DNA from: Cercospora beticola
Lineage: Eukaryota; Ascomycota; Dothideomycetes; Mycosphaerellales; Mycosphaerellaceae
Length of the DNA stretch: 64,000 nt
Assembly: GCF_033473495.1 (NCBI RefSeq)
Contig: NC_088937.1
Location: forward strand, 4,030,001 to 4,094,000
Direction: 5' to 3'
Within the stretch, counting starts at the first letter, position 1. Each line of letters starts with the position of its first letter. Shown here piece after piece: positions 35,267 to 46,616 of the stretch. The position numbers and the translations under genes are program-made. The notes beneath the pieces are model-generated. The model saw nothing but the letters and a program-made list of their open reading frames with translations, was not told the origin of the DNA and searched no databases.

Positions 35267-36097
35267 TCAGCCCCTGATCATAGTAGCAAAGTATGGAAAC
35301 CACGACATCAACGAGCACCTCTCCTTCTGACTGGTACTCCTATCTCCGACCCCGAGCAACGCCGTCCTCTCCGTAGCGATGCCTGCTTCACGCTGCGGAT
35401 AGCGCACTTCCAGGATTTCGGTCAACATGTCCTTCAGTGGCCTGGTATACTGCGAATTCCAGACCCTCGTGTGCTGTTTGTATAGACATGGCGGAGCGGG
35501 TCGACTCTTGTAGCCCAGGTCGAAAGACTGATCGCTATGAAGGGAGGAGTTGTCGAGATCAATATGCCAGTTGGTGGGTTCGGATGACACTCCTTCAGAT
35601 CCATGTGTGGAAGAACTGATGTCTTCGCTCAGTTTCGAGTCTGCACGCTTGCTGGAAGTGGTGTAGTTCGAGGTCGGGAAGTAGTCTCGTGAGAGATCGG
35701 CGCCGAGGGGCGGTTGCTGGCATCGCAGGCGCGCTGTTGCTTCCGTAGAGGACTCAATTTGTGGATCTGTGTACGCAAAATGATCTGGAGCCATGTCCAT
35801 TTTCGAAGAATGATTGCGGGTAGCTGAGCTTTGCTCCTGCTCGCCGATGAATGATCTCGCGGAAGGTGTTGATATTGGATGCGGTGTCGAGAGACTGTGA
35901 TGAGGAGAGTTTCGCAGATCGCAGGAGGAGGATGCTTCGATTTCTCTCGCAAACCGCTCTTTCGAATCTTGAATCGAAAAATCGTTCTTCAAGCAAGAAC
36001 TCTTCGGTTGACTAACAGGGTACAGCCTGCCACTCGAGTTCACGAAAGTGGGTGATTGCTGCCGTTGTTCAGCCCATATTTTGCTCCCGCCCGTCAT
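35267..36097 (-). CDS. Ser-rich, probably disordered unknown protein
   Basis: Intronless, 276 aa from ATG at 36097 (MTGGSKIWAEQRQQSPTF). The frame is open 109 codons further, but that part changes character (Cys- and Arg-rich) and seems non-coding. The protein is rich in Ser, Thr, Asn and Gln with no membrane span, signal peptide or repeats. A denser C-terminal part (VWNSQYTRPLKDMLTEILEV, then ERTALLGVGD) may be a short conserved motif. I do not recognise the family. It ends 0.3 kb from MED21 on the same strand. Composition suggests a regulatory or scaffold protein, which is only a guess. Confidence 0.5.
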   Translation of the reverse strand: MTGGSKIWAEQRQQSPTFVNSSGRLYPVSQPKSSCLKNDFSIQDSKERFAREIEASSSCDLRNSPHHSLSTPHPISTPSARSFIGEQEQSSATRNHSSKMDMAPDHFAYTDPQIESSTEATARLRCQQPPLGADLSRDYFPTSNYTTSSKRADSKLSEDISSSTHGSEGVSSEPTNWHIDLDNSSLHSDQSFDLGYKSRPAPPCLYKQHTRVWNSQYTRPLKDMLTEILEVRYPQREAGIATERTALLGVGDRSTSQKERCSLMSWFPYFATMIRG

Positions 36098-36420
36098 CGT
36101 GAAAGTGGCGGCACTGACGACCGATGCTGCAGCGGCCTCCGGGGGAAGATAAAGTATGCTTGTGTGCGACTCAATGGCACCAATAATGCAGGATTGTTTG
36201 TGCAACAATTGCCTCCGATAGCGCTTGTGTTTGCCGCAAAAGCTGCACGGAAGATGGACCTCCCGTACGACAGTGCTGCCACAGATGCCACGGGTAAGTC
36301 GCAGCTGCAAGTGAAGGCTCGTAGGGAAGAAGTGCGCTGGTGTGCTGCAGGTCCGACACGATACTTTGTACCGCATCCCGACGCATATAGTGAATAGTGA
36401 TGATAGTGCGTGAGATGCAT

Positions 36421-36924
36421 TCACGGCACCCTCTTCACCTTCCCAATGACTTCGCCCAGTACAGCGACGAGCTCCTGCTTGTCCGCTTCCTTCTTCTCCC
36501 GCTCCAGCTCGACCTCTCGCAGTTCGCGCTCCAACTCTTTCATCCTCTGCTCCTGACTCTGCTCACTATTGCCCAGGCCCGGCAGTGAGTTCACAATGTA
36601 CTCAATCTGCTGCTCCTTAAGCACCAGATCCTGTGCGAGTTCTCTCAAGCCTGTGTTGAACTTGTCCGGGTCCTCTTGCTCAGGAGTGGTGACCTCGGGC
36701 TTCGCATCATTGTCACCATTGATCACGGCCGCGGCGGAGCCTTTCTTCTTGTCCTTCTTGTCCTCCTTGTCGTCGTCGTCGCCGGCGAGGCGGAAGTGTG
36801 GTCCTTGCGGCTGACCCTCGATGGTGCCATACGGATGGCGGTTGTGGATGTAGTGCAGAGAAGCGTACATCTGGTTGAGGAGATCATCCAGGCAGTCTTG
36901 GAGCTGAGTGAGCCGGTCTGCCAT
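36421..36924 (-). CDS. MED21: Mediator subunit 21 (Srb7)
   Basis: Intronless, 167 aa. The N-terminus MADRLTQLQDCLDDLLNQMY, followed by ASLHYIHNRHP, is the Med21 signature. The C-terminal half is a long coiled coil (LAQDLVLKEQQIEYIVNSLP, then an E/R/K-rich helix) that pairs with Med7 in the hinge of the Mediator middle module, which links activators to RNA polymerase II. Between them is a charged, Asp/Lys-rich insertion at about residues 48-62, common in filamentous fungi. Essential nuclear protein. Head-to-head with RRG7, with 226 bp between the start codons. Confidence 0.93.
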   Translation of the reverse strand: MADRLTQLQDCLDDLLNQMYASLHYIHNRHPYGTIEGQPQGPHFRLAGDDDDKEDKKDKKKGSAAAVINGDNDAKPEVTTPEQEDPDKFNTGLRELAQDLVLKEQQIEYIVNSLPGLGNSEQSQEQRMKELERELREVELEREKKEADKQELVAVLGEVIGKVKRVP

Positions 36925-37150
36925 GATGCCGGTGCACGACTGCTACATGTCTCGATGCGGTGCAAGAAGTGGTCAAGTCGCGACCAGCGGGCCTATGAAC
37001 GGAACTCCACGCCAAGACCCTGCGCGGAAGTTTCGCGTTCGCCTTTCCCCTGCGCGCCAGCTCCGTCTGTCACATGCGATATTCATTCACTTTGCATTCC
37101 GACCCACCATCGTGCATTGGCAGCAGCATGAGTGCCGTCGGAACACGCTC
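36925..37150. promoter_or_regulatory. Short shared promoter of MED21 and RRG7
   Basis: Both genes start outward from this 226-bp space, so their promoters must overlap or be shared. No TATA box or specific binding site could be assigned. Confidence 0.5.
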
Positions 37151-38179
37151 ATGCTGGCTCGTCATGTCCTCCTTCGACAGCGCTTGAAACTCCCAGAGCT
37201 GCGTCGCGTGTCGACCGTTTCTCCCAAGTCGCGCCGACCTTCGACGAGGACCAGGACCGAGCAGACCAACGATGGGCTGAACTCCTTCTTTCATCATTTC
37301 GCGCCACAGCCAGCACCGGAAATATCACCTGCTGAGTCCCAGCCGAAGCCTGTCTCGCTCCAGCAGCATCTCGCACAACTCGCTCGTGCCCGAACAAAGC
37401 ACCATGTTGCCGCAGAGACAGAAGGAAAGGTGTTGCCGGAGAGACGAGAAAGAAAGAGAAGAGAGCCAGGCCAGACGAAGACAGCGAAGGGCGGGTCAGC
37501 TGCTGCCGTGACAGCATCGCGCACACGAAAAACGAGGCGCTCGTCCACCACCGCCTCTTCTCCGCCCCGCGTAGCCCTGCGCGCTGATCAGACCAAGCAC
37601 CACGATCTCGCGACCTTTCAAGCATACGCAGCAGCTCGCAATCTCAATCAAGCATCTACCGTGTTCAGAGGGACAAACTTCGAGTACATGGTTCGGCAGG
37701 CTCTCAGCGCCTACCACTTCGATTTGCATCGCACAGGAAAGGCGAACGATCTTGGCATAGATTTGCTCGGCCAGTGGTCGCTCCCTCAGGATACGGAAGC
37801 AGGGAGAGAATCAGCCGGTGCACGAGTTCTCAGAGTGCTGATACAATGTAAGCTCAGCACTGCTCAACCATGCAATGTAAGAGAGTTGGAAGGTGCATAT
37901 GTTGGGGCTCCGGCAGGCTGGAGAGGAGATGGAGTCATGGCATTCCTGGTGTCGTCCAAACCAGCTACAGCAGGTGTACGAGCAGCACTCCAACGCAGTC
38001 GACTGCCAATGGGATTTCTACAAATCACGGAACAAGGACAGGTCCGGCAGTTCATCTGGAACACTATCGCGCAGGGGGCGCGCCTCGTGGGCATGTCGGC
38101 TACCAATGCGTACGCGTCTGTGTCGTCTCACGCTCCAGAAGGGAGCATTGCGCTAGTCTATCAGGGTCGACCGTTCTAA
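37151..38179 (+). CDS. RRG7: Rrg7-like mitochondrial protein (DUF2034, nuclease-like fold)
   Basis: Intronless, 342 aa from ATG at 37151 (MLARHVLLRQRLKLPELRRV), an Arg-rich amphipathic N-terminus typical of mitochondrial import. The frame is open 81 codons upstream, but that runs across the MED21 start, so the later ATG is preferred. The conserved domain covers the C-terminal half: TVFRGTNFEYMVRQAL, then KANDLGIDLLGQW, VLIQCKLS, VMAFLVSSKPATAGVR and LPMGFLQIT. The E...D...QCK arrangement resembles the catalytic core of restriction-endonuclease-like folds. Yeast RRG7 is required for respiratory growth; its molecular activity is not settled. A basic, low-complexity linker (about residues 80-150) separates the presequence from the domain. 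Confidence 0.85.
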   Translation: MLARHVLLRQRLKLPELRRVSTVSPKSRRPSTRTRTEQTNDGLNSFFHHFAPQPAPEISPAESQPKPVSLQQHLAQLARARTKHHVAAETEGKVLPERRERKRREPGQTKTAKGGSAAAVTASRTRKTRRSSTTASSPPRVALRADQTKHHDLATFQAYAAARNLNQASTVFRGTNFEYMVRQALSAYHFDLHRTGKANDLGIDLLGQWSLPQDTEAGRESAGARVLRVLIQCKLSTAQPCNVRELEGAYVGAPAGWRGDGVMAFLVSSKPATAGVRAALQRSRLPMGFLQITEQGQVRQFIWNTIAQGARLVGMSATNAYASVSSHAPEGSIALVYQGRPF

Positions 38180-40246
38180 AAGTTCTGTCTCGACCATTGT
38201 AAGGCAGAAAGTCGACAGCACCACATCAATTTCACGCCCAAAGACGACCTCAAGTCTGGCCTTTGCATCCAATCACTCTCAGAATCTACTCGTTGGGACT
38301 ATCGCCCTCACCTGATGTTGAAGATAGTGACCACAGAACCGATACCGTTTCATACAAGCACATATCCGCGCTGCAAAGCTCTATCCCCAAATAGCCGCGC
38401 AGCTGTTCAGTATCTGCTGTCGTCCCAGGGCACAGTCAAGTATCACGTGTAGTCGAGTGAAACACGAGAACTCGCATTTTCATACCTTGGAGCAGGGAAT
38501 ACCAGGAGGCAACTCCATAAGCAACGCCGTGGCGAATAGCGTCCCTCAGGAGCACTGGGACTGCCCAAAGTTCTAGTCCACACTTTTTGCAGTTGCTGTG
38601 GCCGGTCTGCGGCATATTCGTTCTCGTGAAGCCTTTCCTGCGTCTCTTACTGGAGTGCATAGATGTGGTCAACAAGCTCATCTTCGAAGAGAGAACTCAG
38701 CCAAGCTTACGAGTGCAAGGTAGCTATTCCAAACGATGTGTGCTTACCATTCATATTCAAGGTATAGCTTACCCTCACGCACCGCGATAACCAACGTTCT
38801 GATCAAGTTCACTCACTTGGTGCAGGCAGGGGAACCTCATCACCGACGCGGCCTGAATCCATTTGGAGGCCGGCGATAGTGCATTCGTGGCGCCCTTACC
38901 AGAAACACTTAGCCTCAGAAAAGAGAAGCATAGGCGGTGCATGTTGCTGACGCTGACGCTGACGCTGCCAAAACATAGAGACTTCAGCATTCACGCTACG
39001 AAGAGCCTCACTTTGAACGCACCTGGGACGCTGCGAGCATATTTGAGAAGACTGTTTCTGGCTGTGGAGCATCTGGAGCTTTCACATCATGGCCCGCCAC
39101 AAAGTTCTTCAAGATGTAAGGGACCAACAAACTCCCCTACGCCTATGAGGGCGCTGACGCACCTTGAGTGGCGTTGCTATAGTCAGTCATCTTATTAACC
39201 GCATCATCGCAGTGGCAATATGTGCAGACAAAGCTAGGATCATGAATTGACCACGCGGGGTCCGCGGGTTTCAGTGCAATTTACCAACCCTCTGGTCGGC
39301 CACGCGTACCTTAACTTTACGCAGCACGGACGCCGCGTACGACCTAAGTTGGACCTTCTGCCATGCTGCAAGGCTACGCTGCTCAAAAGTCCCGAATTAG
39401 ACTTGCACTTCCAGGGCTCCGGCCCGAGCGTCTTGGAATGAGCTTGAAGCAACCACGTTACACAGCTTCGGGCCTGACCGTTACAACAAAGCACCAGAAC
39501 AACCAGGGGTCGATGCGAGACAGCCAATAATCAAGAATTATGGCCTACACTTCATGCTCTCTCGCGACTGTAGCGCGGCATGTGCTGCATAAATGGACGG
39601 GCACGAGGGTTCGCATCAAAGCCGTCGGAAGCAGACTTGGACTGGCACCACTCTGGACATGTACGCGAGTAATAAAGTTTCCATACGAGGCACCCACGTC
39701 TTCAAGTTGACTTCCTCCCCTCTACAGCCTCGTTTAAAATTAGCAAGCGCAGGGAACAAGCTGAAGAATATAGCTCTTGCCGTAGAAAGAGTCTCGACTA
39801 CTCGCAAAGGTCGCTTTGCCTCGCGTTCTAACTTCGATCGAGCCCGGGGGGAGCTCGTTATATCACATTCGGTCGGTAGAAACTCCAAACAGCAACTTCA
39901 GGATGGCCATGGTCTTCGTGTTCGGTCGGCATATGCCCGTTGTTCATTATCGAGGACGAGTGCATTGTTCAGAACGTGTCGAGCAGCTCCCAATCTGGCC
40001 TTGAACGCTCGCCATTCTCCGACTTAGGGTCACATCTTGATAGTTTTGGAGATTATACGAGATTGCGACAAGGTAGAAGCTCGCGCAAGGAAGAGGAAGC
40101 GGGCTCGAATGGAACACAAGGTACTTTGTTGGCCCTTCCTCACCACACCACACTGAAGCGTATAACACGGCGAACATCCACCCTCTCGAGGCTCACTGCT
40201 ACACCCTTATCACACCGACAATCACAACGCTGCGCAATTCTGCAAG
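38180..40246. other. 2-kb stretch without a supported gene
   Basis: Contains a short GACGCT hexamer repeat at about 38947-38964 and ORFs open on both strands around 39240-39530 and 39593-40027. None shows a domain or usable splice pattern. Confidence 0.35.
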
Positions 40247-40719
40247 ATGCAATTTACTTCTACATCTCTCCTTTTCGCGAGCGTCGCTATGCTCGCAGCA
40301 GCGAAGCCTGCCCCCCAAGGCTTCAATCTTGGAGAAAGCAAGTTCTTCAACGCCCCAACGAGACAGAGCTGCAACGACGTTCCAGGCGGCAATGGGTAAG
40401 TCAATCTGAGTAGCTCCCATTCCGGAGTCCAGATCTCATCCCAGCCACGATCACTGACGTTGGCTTTGCACTTCTCTAGGTACTACTGCGACGCGGCAGC
40501 GAACTTGGTATGGAACGAATTCCACTGCGCAGAGCTGAAGCTTGCCGAAGACTGACACATTCTGCTTGCCATTAGTACTACTGTACGGCTGGATATCGTC
40601 AACTTTGTCAGAGGTGCGGTCAAGCCACGAGCTTCGACCAGCCAAGTGGCTGCACGGCTTCGAACAGTGGAGAGGCGGGTAACTGCTATGGAACGAGCGC
40701 TGCTGCGAAACAATGCTAG
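40247..40719 (+). CDS. Secreted eight-cysteine protein (effector-like)
   Basis: Exons 40247..40395, 40480..40507 and 40576..40719, 106 aa. Signal peptide MQFTSTSLLFASVAMLAAAK. Intron 1 (84 nt) has donor GTAAGT and acceptor TCTAG; intron 2 (68 nt) has donor GTATGG, a CTGAC branch and acceptor TTAG. If intron 2 is retained the frame ends at 74 aa with three cysteines; splicing it gives eight cysteines in the mature region (SCND, YYCD, YYCT, LCQ, RCG, GCT, NCY and the last residue C). An even cysteine count ending at the stop codon supports the spliced form. The intervening 28-nt exon is very small but in phase. Likely four disulfides, secreted and stable; function unknown. No homologue is recognised from memory. 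Confidence 0.65.
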
Positions 40720-41719
40720 ATGCGCGGGACGGCGGAGAGGCGCTGTCGTGCAGGCACTTGGGCTGCACAAGAGCTGAGACTCGCGGCTTGCTGATGCAGG
40801 ACGGCTGGGGCTTTGGCCTTCGCGCAGATACCCGAGCGTAAAGAGCTGAGAAGCATTCACGCGTTGTGCATCAATTGGGCCGGAGATGTTTTGTCAAACA
40901 GCGATGCTCAATGACAGTCACTCGTCGCGAAGAAGGTCATGTACATCGATCCTTATACATCGCATTTGGAGAACCATTCGCACAATAGCCAATCTTTCCA
41001 CCTTGCTCTTTACACTTCTGGGGCATAAGCTACATGTATGCATCTAATTCATCGTTGCGATAAGCTGACGTAGTGACTGGTCAATCGAGCATTCACTGGA
41101 ACCCGAATAGCTGAGCGACTGCCCCGTCTCATCCCTTCTGCATGAAATTTAACGCAGGAACCATCGAATCACGTTCGCCACTCATTGCAAGCATGACCCT
41201 TCGAAACTGCCGTCAGGGATTCGTACAGGGCCAAGAGCTCATTCCGACTGCAAGCTTGAGCTGTAAGCTGCTTCGTGCTACAACCGTGCATCGTATGTGT
41301 ATTGAATCTTCTTGGACGTCTGGCCGTGGTTGCTTATTGGCTTTTTCTCGCCACTGACTGGTCTTCACATGTTGGCATGGCGTCTCTTTCTATGGCGTAT
41401 CTGCATATTTTATTTCATGTGAAAGGAAGAAGGCCAAAGTCATTGGATCACATCATTGCTCCGGCTGCTTGAATGCGAATGCGGCCTGAATGCAATTTAG
41501 ACCACAGCTGACGGGCGTTCGGGCAAGATGCGCATCTGCATGTGACAAGGTACTCTGCTGGGAGTCAGCTCGCCTTGAGCTTTCTGTATTTAGCTGGAGC
41601 TGAAATGCGTCTTGGACAAGAGGGATAACATGGGCTGCGACGTCCTTTGTCTGGCAAGTCTCAGTTGACACATACGCCGAACCTCTGCAAGCTTCCTTTG
41701 TCTTCTTCGTCTGTGCAAC
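40720..41719. other. Intergenic, no supported gene
   Basis: 3' flank of the secreted protein and promoter of the DUF2235 gene. Short ORFs only. Confidence 0.4.
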
Positions 41720-43297
41720 ATGCCTGAAGTGGCGAACTACAAACGAATCATCGTCTGTTGCGACGGCACTTGGATGGCTGCGAACACTGGCGATGCTTCC
41801 ACGCCATCGAACGTGGCCAAGATTGCCAGAGCGATAGCACCACATGCTGTGGTTGATGGCAAGATCGTTACACAAGTGGTGTCGTACAATGCCGGATTGG
41901 GAAGCACCAGTCTCCCGTTTGCGAAAGCAATTGAGGGTAAGTACCGAATACTCTGTCGAACAAGCAGCATGACTTCATCGTCCGACATTATGCTCACTAG
42001 CTTCCAGGGGGTCTAGGATGGGGTCTTGATGTCGAAGTGACTCAAGTCTACGATTTCATCAGCAACAACTATGAGCTTGGAGACGAGCTCTTTTTCCTGG
42101 GCTTCAGTAGAGGAGCATTCACGGTCCGATCAGCAGCGTGCCTTGTCTCCGAGATCGGAATCTTGTCTGCGGTGAATATGGGCTCTTTTGCCGATATGTG
42201 GAAAGCGTATCGAGCGAGAAGCAGCAAGTCACCGTTTGAGGAAAGTAAATGGTATCGAGACAACAGTGAGCGGCTTAAGATCAGGACGGTCCAAGTGAAA
42301 GTCGTCGGTGTTTGGGACACGGTGGGAGCTCTGGTGAGCCTAAGATACTCGAAGACCTGTCAGAAATGCTGTACTAATCGTTCTGCAGGGTGTTCCACAG
42401 TGGCCTGGTGTGACAGCTCTGCAGGCTGTTGGCATTCCTCTCAATCAGAAGTATGCGTTTCATGATACCAGTCTTCCGAGAAGTATGTCCGCTGCTGAAC
42501 AGTTTGCCGATTCATACTAACCTGAAATTGTATGAAGACATCCAGCACGGCTTCCAGGCGCTTGCACTAGACGAAAAGCGCATCACGTTCCCACCAACGA
42601 TGTGGCATCAAACAGCCAGCAGAGAGCAGCGCCTTGAGCAATGCTGGTTTCCCGGTGTGCATAGTAATGTTGGCGGGCAAGCAGATGACCCAGTCGAAGA
42701 CGGCGACCGAGGAGAAATTGCGGCCAACACATTGGCTTGGATGGCAAGTACTTTGTGGATAGCCGTCGGCTGCGGGCAATTACTGACTTGCGTCTTCAGA
42801 TTGATAACATTGGCACAATTCTCACATTCGAAGCCGAGGCAATTGACCTTTTGATCTCGCAACATACTGCAGCCCTGGTGCAAAATGGAGATCCTTCTAG
42901 CTGGGGCTGCGGTAAAATCGTCGATAATTTTGCTGGACTGTCGGGAACCTTCTTTCGCATTCTTGGACAGCAAATTAGAACCCCTGGCGCTTATTCCGAC
43001 GACACCCGTGAGTTCACTCATCCCATGGTGCGATATCGTCGTGCGCGAGTTCCAGGCTGGAAGCCAGCCGCCATCACTGGATTGACTCTCAGCGATAGAA
43101 GCGAAACAGCTGTGAACTGGGGCAAGGCCGGCCAAAACAATGTCCCAGAGTATCCCATGTTCGTCGAAAGAGAGTTTAGTGTTGCGAAAAGGAATGAAGA
43201 TGGGAGTTGGGAGCATACCACAAGGTCCAATTTGGCTAGAGAGCTGTGTCCAAAGGATGTCTTTCGGTGGCTGTATCCCTCTTTGCAACAAGAATGA
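41720..43297 (+). CDS. DUF2235 alpha/beta-hydrolase domain protein
   Basis: Exons 41720..41936, 42008..42333, 42389..42482, 42538..42743 and 42800..43297, 446 aa; all four introns keep phase. The start YKRIIVCCDGTWMAANTGD and the nucleophile motif FLGFSRGAFTVRS (G-x-S-R-G) define the DUF2235 family, which has an alpha/beta-hydrolase fold and is related to bacterial Tle1 phospholipase effectors. Further conserved parts are VVGVWDTVGAL, ALALDEKR, FPGVHSNVGG and the C-terminal FVEREF. No signal peptide or membrane segment. Intron 4 uses a GC donor (ATG|GCAAGT) with a TACTGAC branch and TTCAG acceptor; using it gives AWMIDNIG in frame. The fungal members have unknown substrates; lipid or ester hydrolysis is an inference from the fold. 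Confidence 0.82.
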
Positions 43298-43353
43298 AGT
43301 AGGAAGTCTGGTATCGACGTAACAGTCATTTACGGCGCAGAATCATCGAGCCA

Positions 43354-44783
43354 CTATGCCAGATCGCGTATCGTTGACCTAGGCAGATATTCCTCGGTGG
43401 AGTTCTCAGACCCGTCGCTTTCATAAAACTTCCAATTGAAACAGTCTTCACAGTCGCTCGTCACCTCGCAGACAGGAACTTGGTCATACGCCTCGAGCAC
43501 ATCCGATATGACGCTCACAATTCGATGAGAGCTAACACTAGACCGCCATCCCAGGTCCTTGACCGTGTCATAGATACACGTCTTTCCGGTATGACACATG
43601 CTCTGGAATGCATATCCTACCAACGTACAGCCCGATAATAATGAGTTGCAGGTACCCATGAAGACAGGGTCAGCAGTGTGGCCATAATGGTAAATCCCTG
43701 TATCGCTGAATCGTGACTGGCCAATATGATATCCAGGCGGTGTCGGTAAGCCCAAACGTGATGCTGCCAAAGCGTCTGGAAATGCCTCATAAGTCATCAC
43801 AGGAACACCATATGTCATGCCCAATAAAGAAGCGACAACGCCGCCTAGCGAGTGACCAGTCAACCAGACGTTTGATATCTGTGGGTATCGGGCAGTGATG
43901 TTTCCGTATAACTCTCGTCCGGCGTTGTAGTAGTGATCCTTTGTTTCCAGCGAAGATGCCAAACAAGTGTTATTGCATGTGAAAGCCGAAGTCATACAAT
44001 CACACACGACCTTCCAACCGTAATGACCACCTTGACCGCAACAACAGGATGCGAAGAGGTTGTCATTCAGCTTGTCCTTGCGAGTGGACCCTTCTCCGTC
44101 GAATAATGCCATCGAAGTCCCCTTCAGGCTAATGACCATCGTACTATTCGTCTCGTCCAGAAACACATGCCCTCTCAGGCCATCAGAGTCCCAGCCAAAG
44201 GACGACGAGTGGTTGAAGATAGAGTGGTTGCCAGGACCGATTGATTTCCACTCTTTACTTGATGGATCTGGCACGTAGGCATCGTAGGCCATCTTTGCCA
44301 ATGCGATTACCGTGGACTTATCAGTTGTGTTTGGACCTAGTAGTGCAGCAATGGTCCAAGCATCCGGAGAGAGACGTTCCGCTTGACCGTGAGACCGAGC
44401 GGTTGCCAGGAGCGAGTCGATATATTCCTGTCGGCGGTCGACTAAGCGTTCTATGTGCACGGGTACTGCATGAACAACAGGTAGGGTTTCGAGGACTCGA
44501 AGCTTTATTGATATATCATGATATCGATGCATCGAGGGATAGTCGTGGGTTCCGCGATGGTAAACGTGTCTTAGTGTCTGGACTAAATTAGCGAGCACAT
44601 CGAGATGGAATCGCATCCTCCATGACATACAAACCCTTTCCGCGAGACACTTGGCTCTGGGTAGCTATCATCATACTTCCAGCCATCTGCCAACCTCAAA
44701 GGATACTGCACGGCTGAGCAAGGGTCGGTAAAGAGTAATACGAGGATCAGCAGCCATGAGAAGAGCATGCTGCACGATTGCAA
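43354..44783 (-). CDS. ATG15: Atg15-type vacuolar lipase (class 3), short form
   Basis: Exons 44783..44631 and 44577..43354, 458 aa. The 54-nt intron (GTATGT...TCCAG) joins the signal-anchor exon (LFSWLLILVLLFTDPCSA at about residues 7-24) to TLRHVYHRGTH, the expected Atg15 sequence. The lipase triad lies in a class 3 fold: the serine is in VWLTGHSLGGVVASLLG (Ser about 294), with the family CCCGQGGHYGWKVVCDC and YHYGHTADPVFMG, the latter with Asp and a nearby His. Atg15 enters the vacuole by the multivesicular body route and breaks down autophagic-body membranes. The protein ends soon after the conserved CEDCFNWKF, so it lacks the long Ser-rich tail of many mould orthologues. Several N-glycosylation sites in the luminal part fit. 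An Atg15-like paralogue rather than the orthologue remains possible. Confidence 0.82.
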
Positions 44784-45850
44784 GATCTCTACGGAGTGAT
44801 GGAGGAGGTGCGAGGTATATTGCTGGCTGCTCGAACAACGGGATGTGATGACATGAAGGATTATTGAAGTGTTTGTCCTCGGGACTCAAAGAGCTGCTTC
44901 ATCACAGCTCTTCGCCGTAGGCAGCAAGCTCGAAAGGATCATCGCACGCGCATGATTAGTCTAACCTTGATACCATCAAGGGCAACTCAAAAGATCCTTC
45001 CGCATTTTTTCAGTACTCTTCACGTCTTGTATCAGAGTCCTCACCGCCGAGATATCCATCCCACAAAGATACGTTGCTGACCATGACGATTTGGACGGAA
45101 CAACCAGCATCTAGAGCTGCTATTGTTGCTGAGATTCCGGCATATTTTCTTCTGGAAAGATGGCGGTCCGATATGCAAACTCGTCATATCGAAAGTTGGC
45201 TGCACTGGCAGCAGGATGAGAGCAGACGGCTTCGACCCCAGTACTTCCTTCCGCAGAAATGGCGCAGAGAAGAGGACATCTGCGTAGTTGCACAAAGGAG
45301 ACCGGCTGTTACTCCCTTGGCCAAAAACTAGCTTATCCATTCGCGTCGACCACTATTCGTGCAATCGATGGCGAGATGTGAGACTTACACATAGACCACG
45401 ATGAAGTACGATGTAACTTCACCAAGCAGTTTATCAGATAGACAACACGACCATCGAGCAACAGGCACAAGAAACTCATTTCTACGTCTTTCTTTTCTTT
45501 TCCAAGAATAATTACCACACTAAAGTCTTTTACAATCCAAGTCACTGATTCTGTTCTGTACATTCCAATCCCTTCCCTTTCCAAAAGACTGACTGACATA
45601 TCATTCCTGCTCACAGAAACGCCATTGCGCCACTCGCTTTTTCTTCTTCTTCTTCCAACTCAGTGAAAGTTGGTGTTCCTGCTGTTTGTTGTTGTTGTTG
45701 CATTTCACTTCATTATTGTGTTGTAAACCGTGTGTGCGATGAAAAGTTCCCCAAGTAAGACGCCGTATTCCGCCATGCAGGTGGTCCTCCAAACCAATGC
45801 ATTCAAACCTCCATCACGATGGTAATAAGACAATGAGTGTAATGCTTCTC
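44784..45850. other. Intergenic, no supported gene
   Basis: ATG15 promoter, then low-complexity tracts: pyrimidine-rich with (CTT)n at about 45642-45656 and (GTT)n at about 45690-45700. ORFs at 45041-45340 are open on both strands and have no motif. Confidence 0.4.
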
Positions 45851-46604
45851 TCAATCATGGGTGCTCCGACTTTCAGGTTCATCTGCGGTGTCGCGGTGTT
45901 GCAAGTTCTGATCGTCTTCAACTAGTGCGCTGACTTCTGAAGTGGGTAAAGAGCCTGCTGAGGAGACAGGGCTCACAGTCCGAGAGGGATAAGCAGAGGG
46001 CTCAACCGTGTACTCGTCCGCAGTCGATGGGAACACGTACTGCATGTCCACAGGCTCGACACCAATAGGCTCGTCCCCCACAGGCTCACGCTGAGCGTCG
46101 TAACGCCTCGAGGACTCATGGAATTCCATAGAGCGAATGCCCAGACCCGCAGCGGGCCCACCACGGTGCGGAATAAGATTCTGTGTTCGAGCATATTCCA
46201 AGTCTTCCGGGAAAGGCTCTTCAAGCTGCTCTTCGCGCGGTTCTGGATATTGTATATGATGGGGCATATCACACTGCCCCAGGCAACTCACGCCAGCCTA
46301 TAGCGGACAATATTCTGCCTGCCTGACGGCAAGACAAACGATCGCAAATGCGAGGGACCGATCGAGCGATTGCAGAGCTGCCGTGGGAAGGTCGTGGCGG
46401 CTCTTGGTTCTGGGCTTGTTCTAGCTTTTCACGCTTTGATCGCCGCGCCAACTTCTTCGCTTTTTCCTTGAGTTTGCTTGGGGCATTGCCGCCACCCCGA
46501 AGCCTCAGCCTGGCCGGTCGCTGTATAGTGTGCTGTACAAGAGAGCAAAACTCATCACTTTCCGCCCGAGCGCGCAGCCGATGACAGAGCTCAGACGCGA
46601 TCAA
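45851..46604 (-). CDS. Unknown basic-then-acidic protein
   Basis: Exons 46604..46292 and 46242..45851, 234 aa; the 49-nt intron has donor GTGAGT and acceptor TCCAG and closes phase. The N-terminal half is basic (LRLRGGG, then a Lys/Arg/Glu helix KEKAKKLARRSKREKL); the C-terminal half is acidic and Pro/Ser-rich (REEQLEEPFPEDLEYARTQ). No family recognised. The ATG lies only 12 bases after the class V chitin synthase stop codon on the same strand, unusually close for separate fungal genes. The true start may lie further in, or the region may be 3'-UTR of the synthase that is open by chance. The good intron and long open frame favour a gene, with limited confidence. Confidence 0.4.
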
Positions 46605-46616
46605 GGGGTCACATTC

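Noticed and set aside
39240..39527. Region open on both strands, considered as a transposon or gene remnant
   Set aside because: No terminal repeats, transposase motif or protein family resemblance could be seen.
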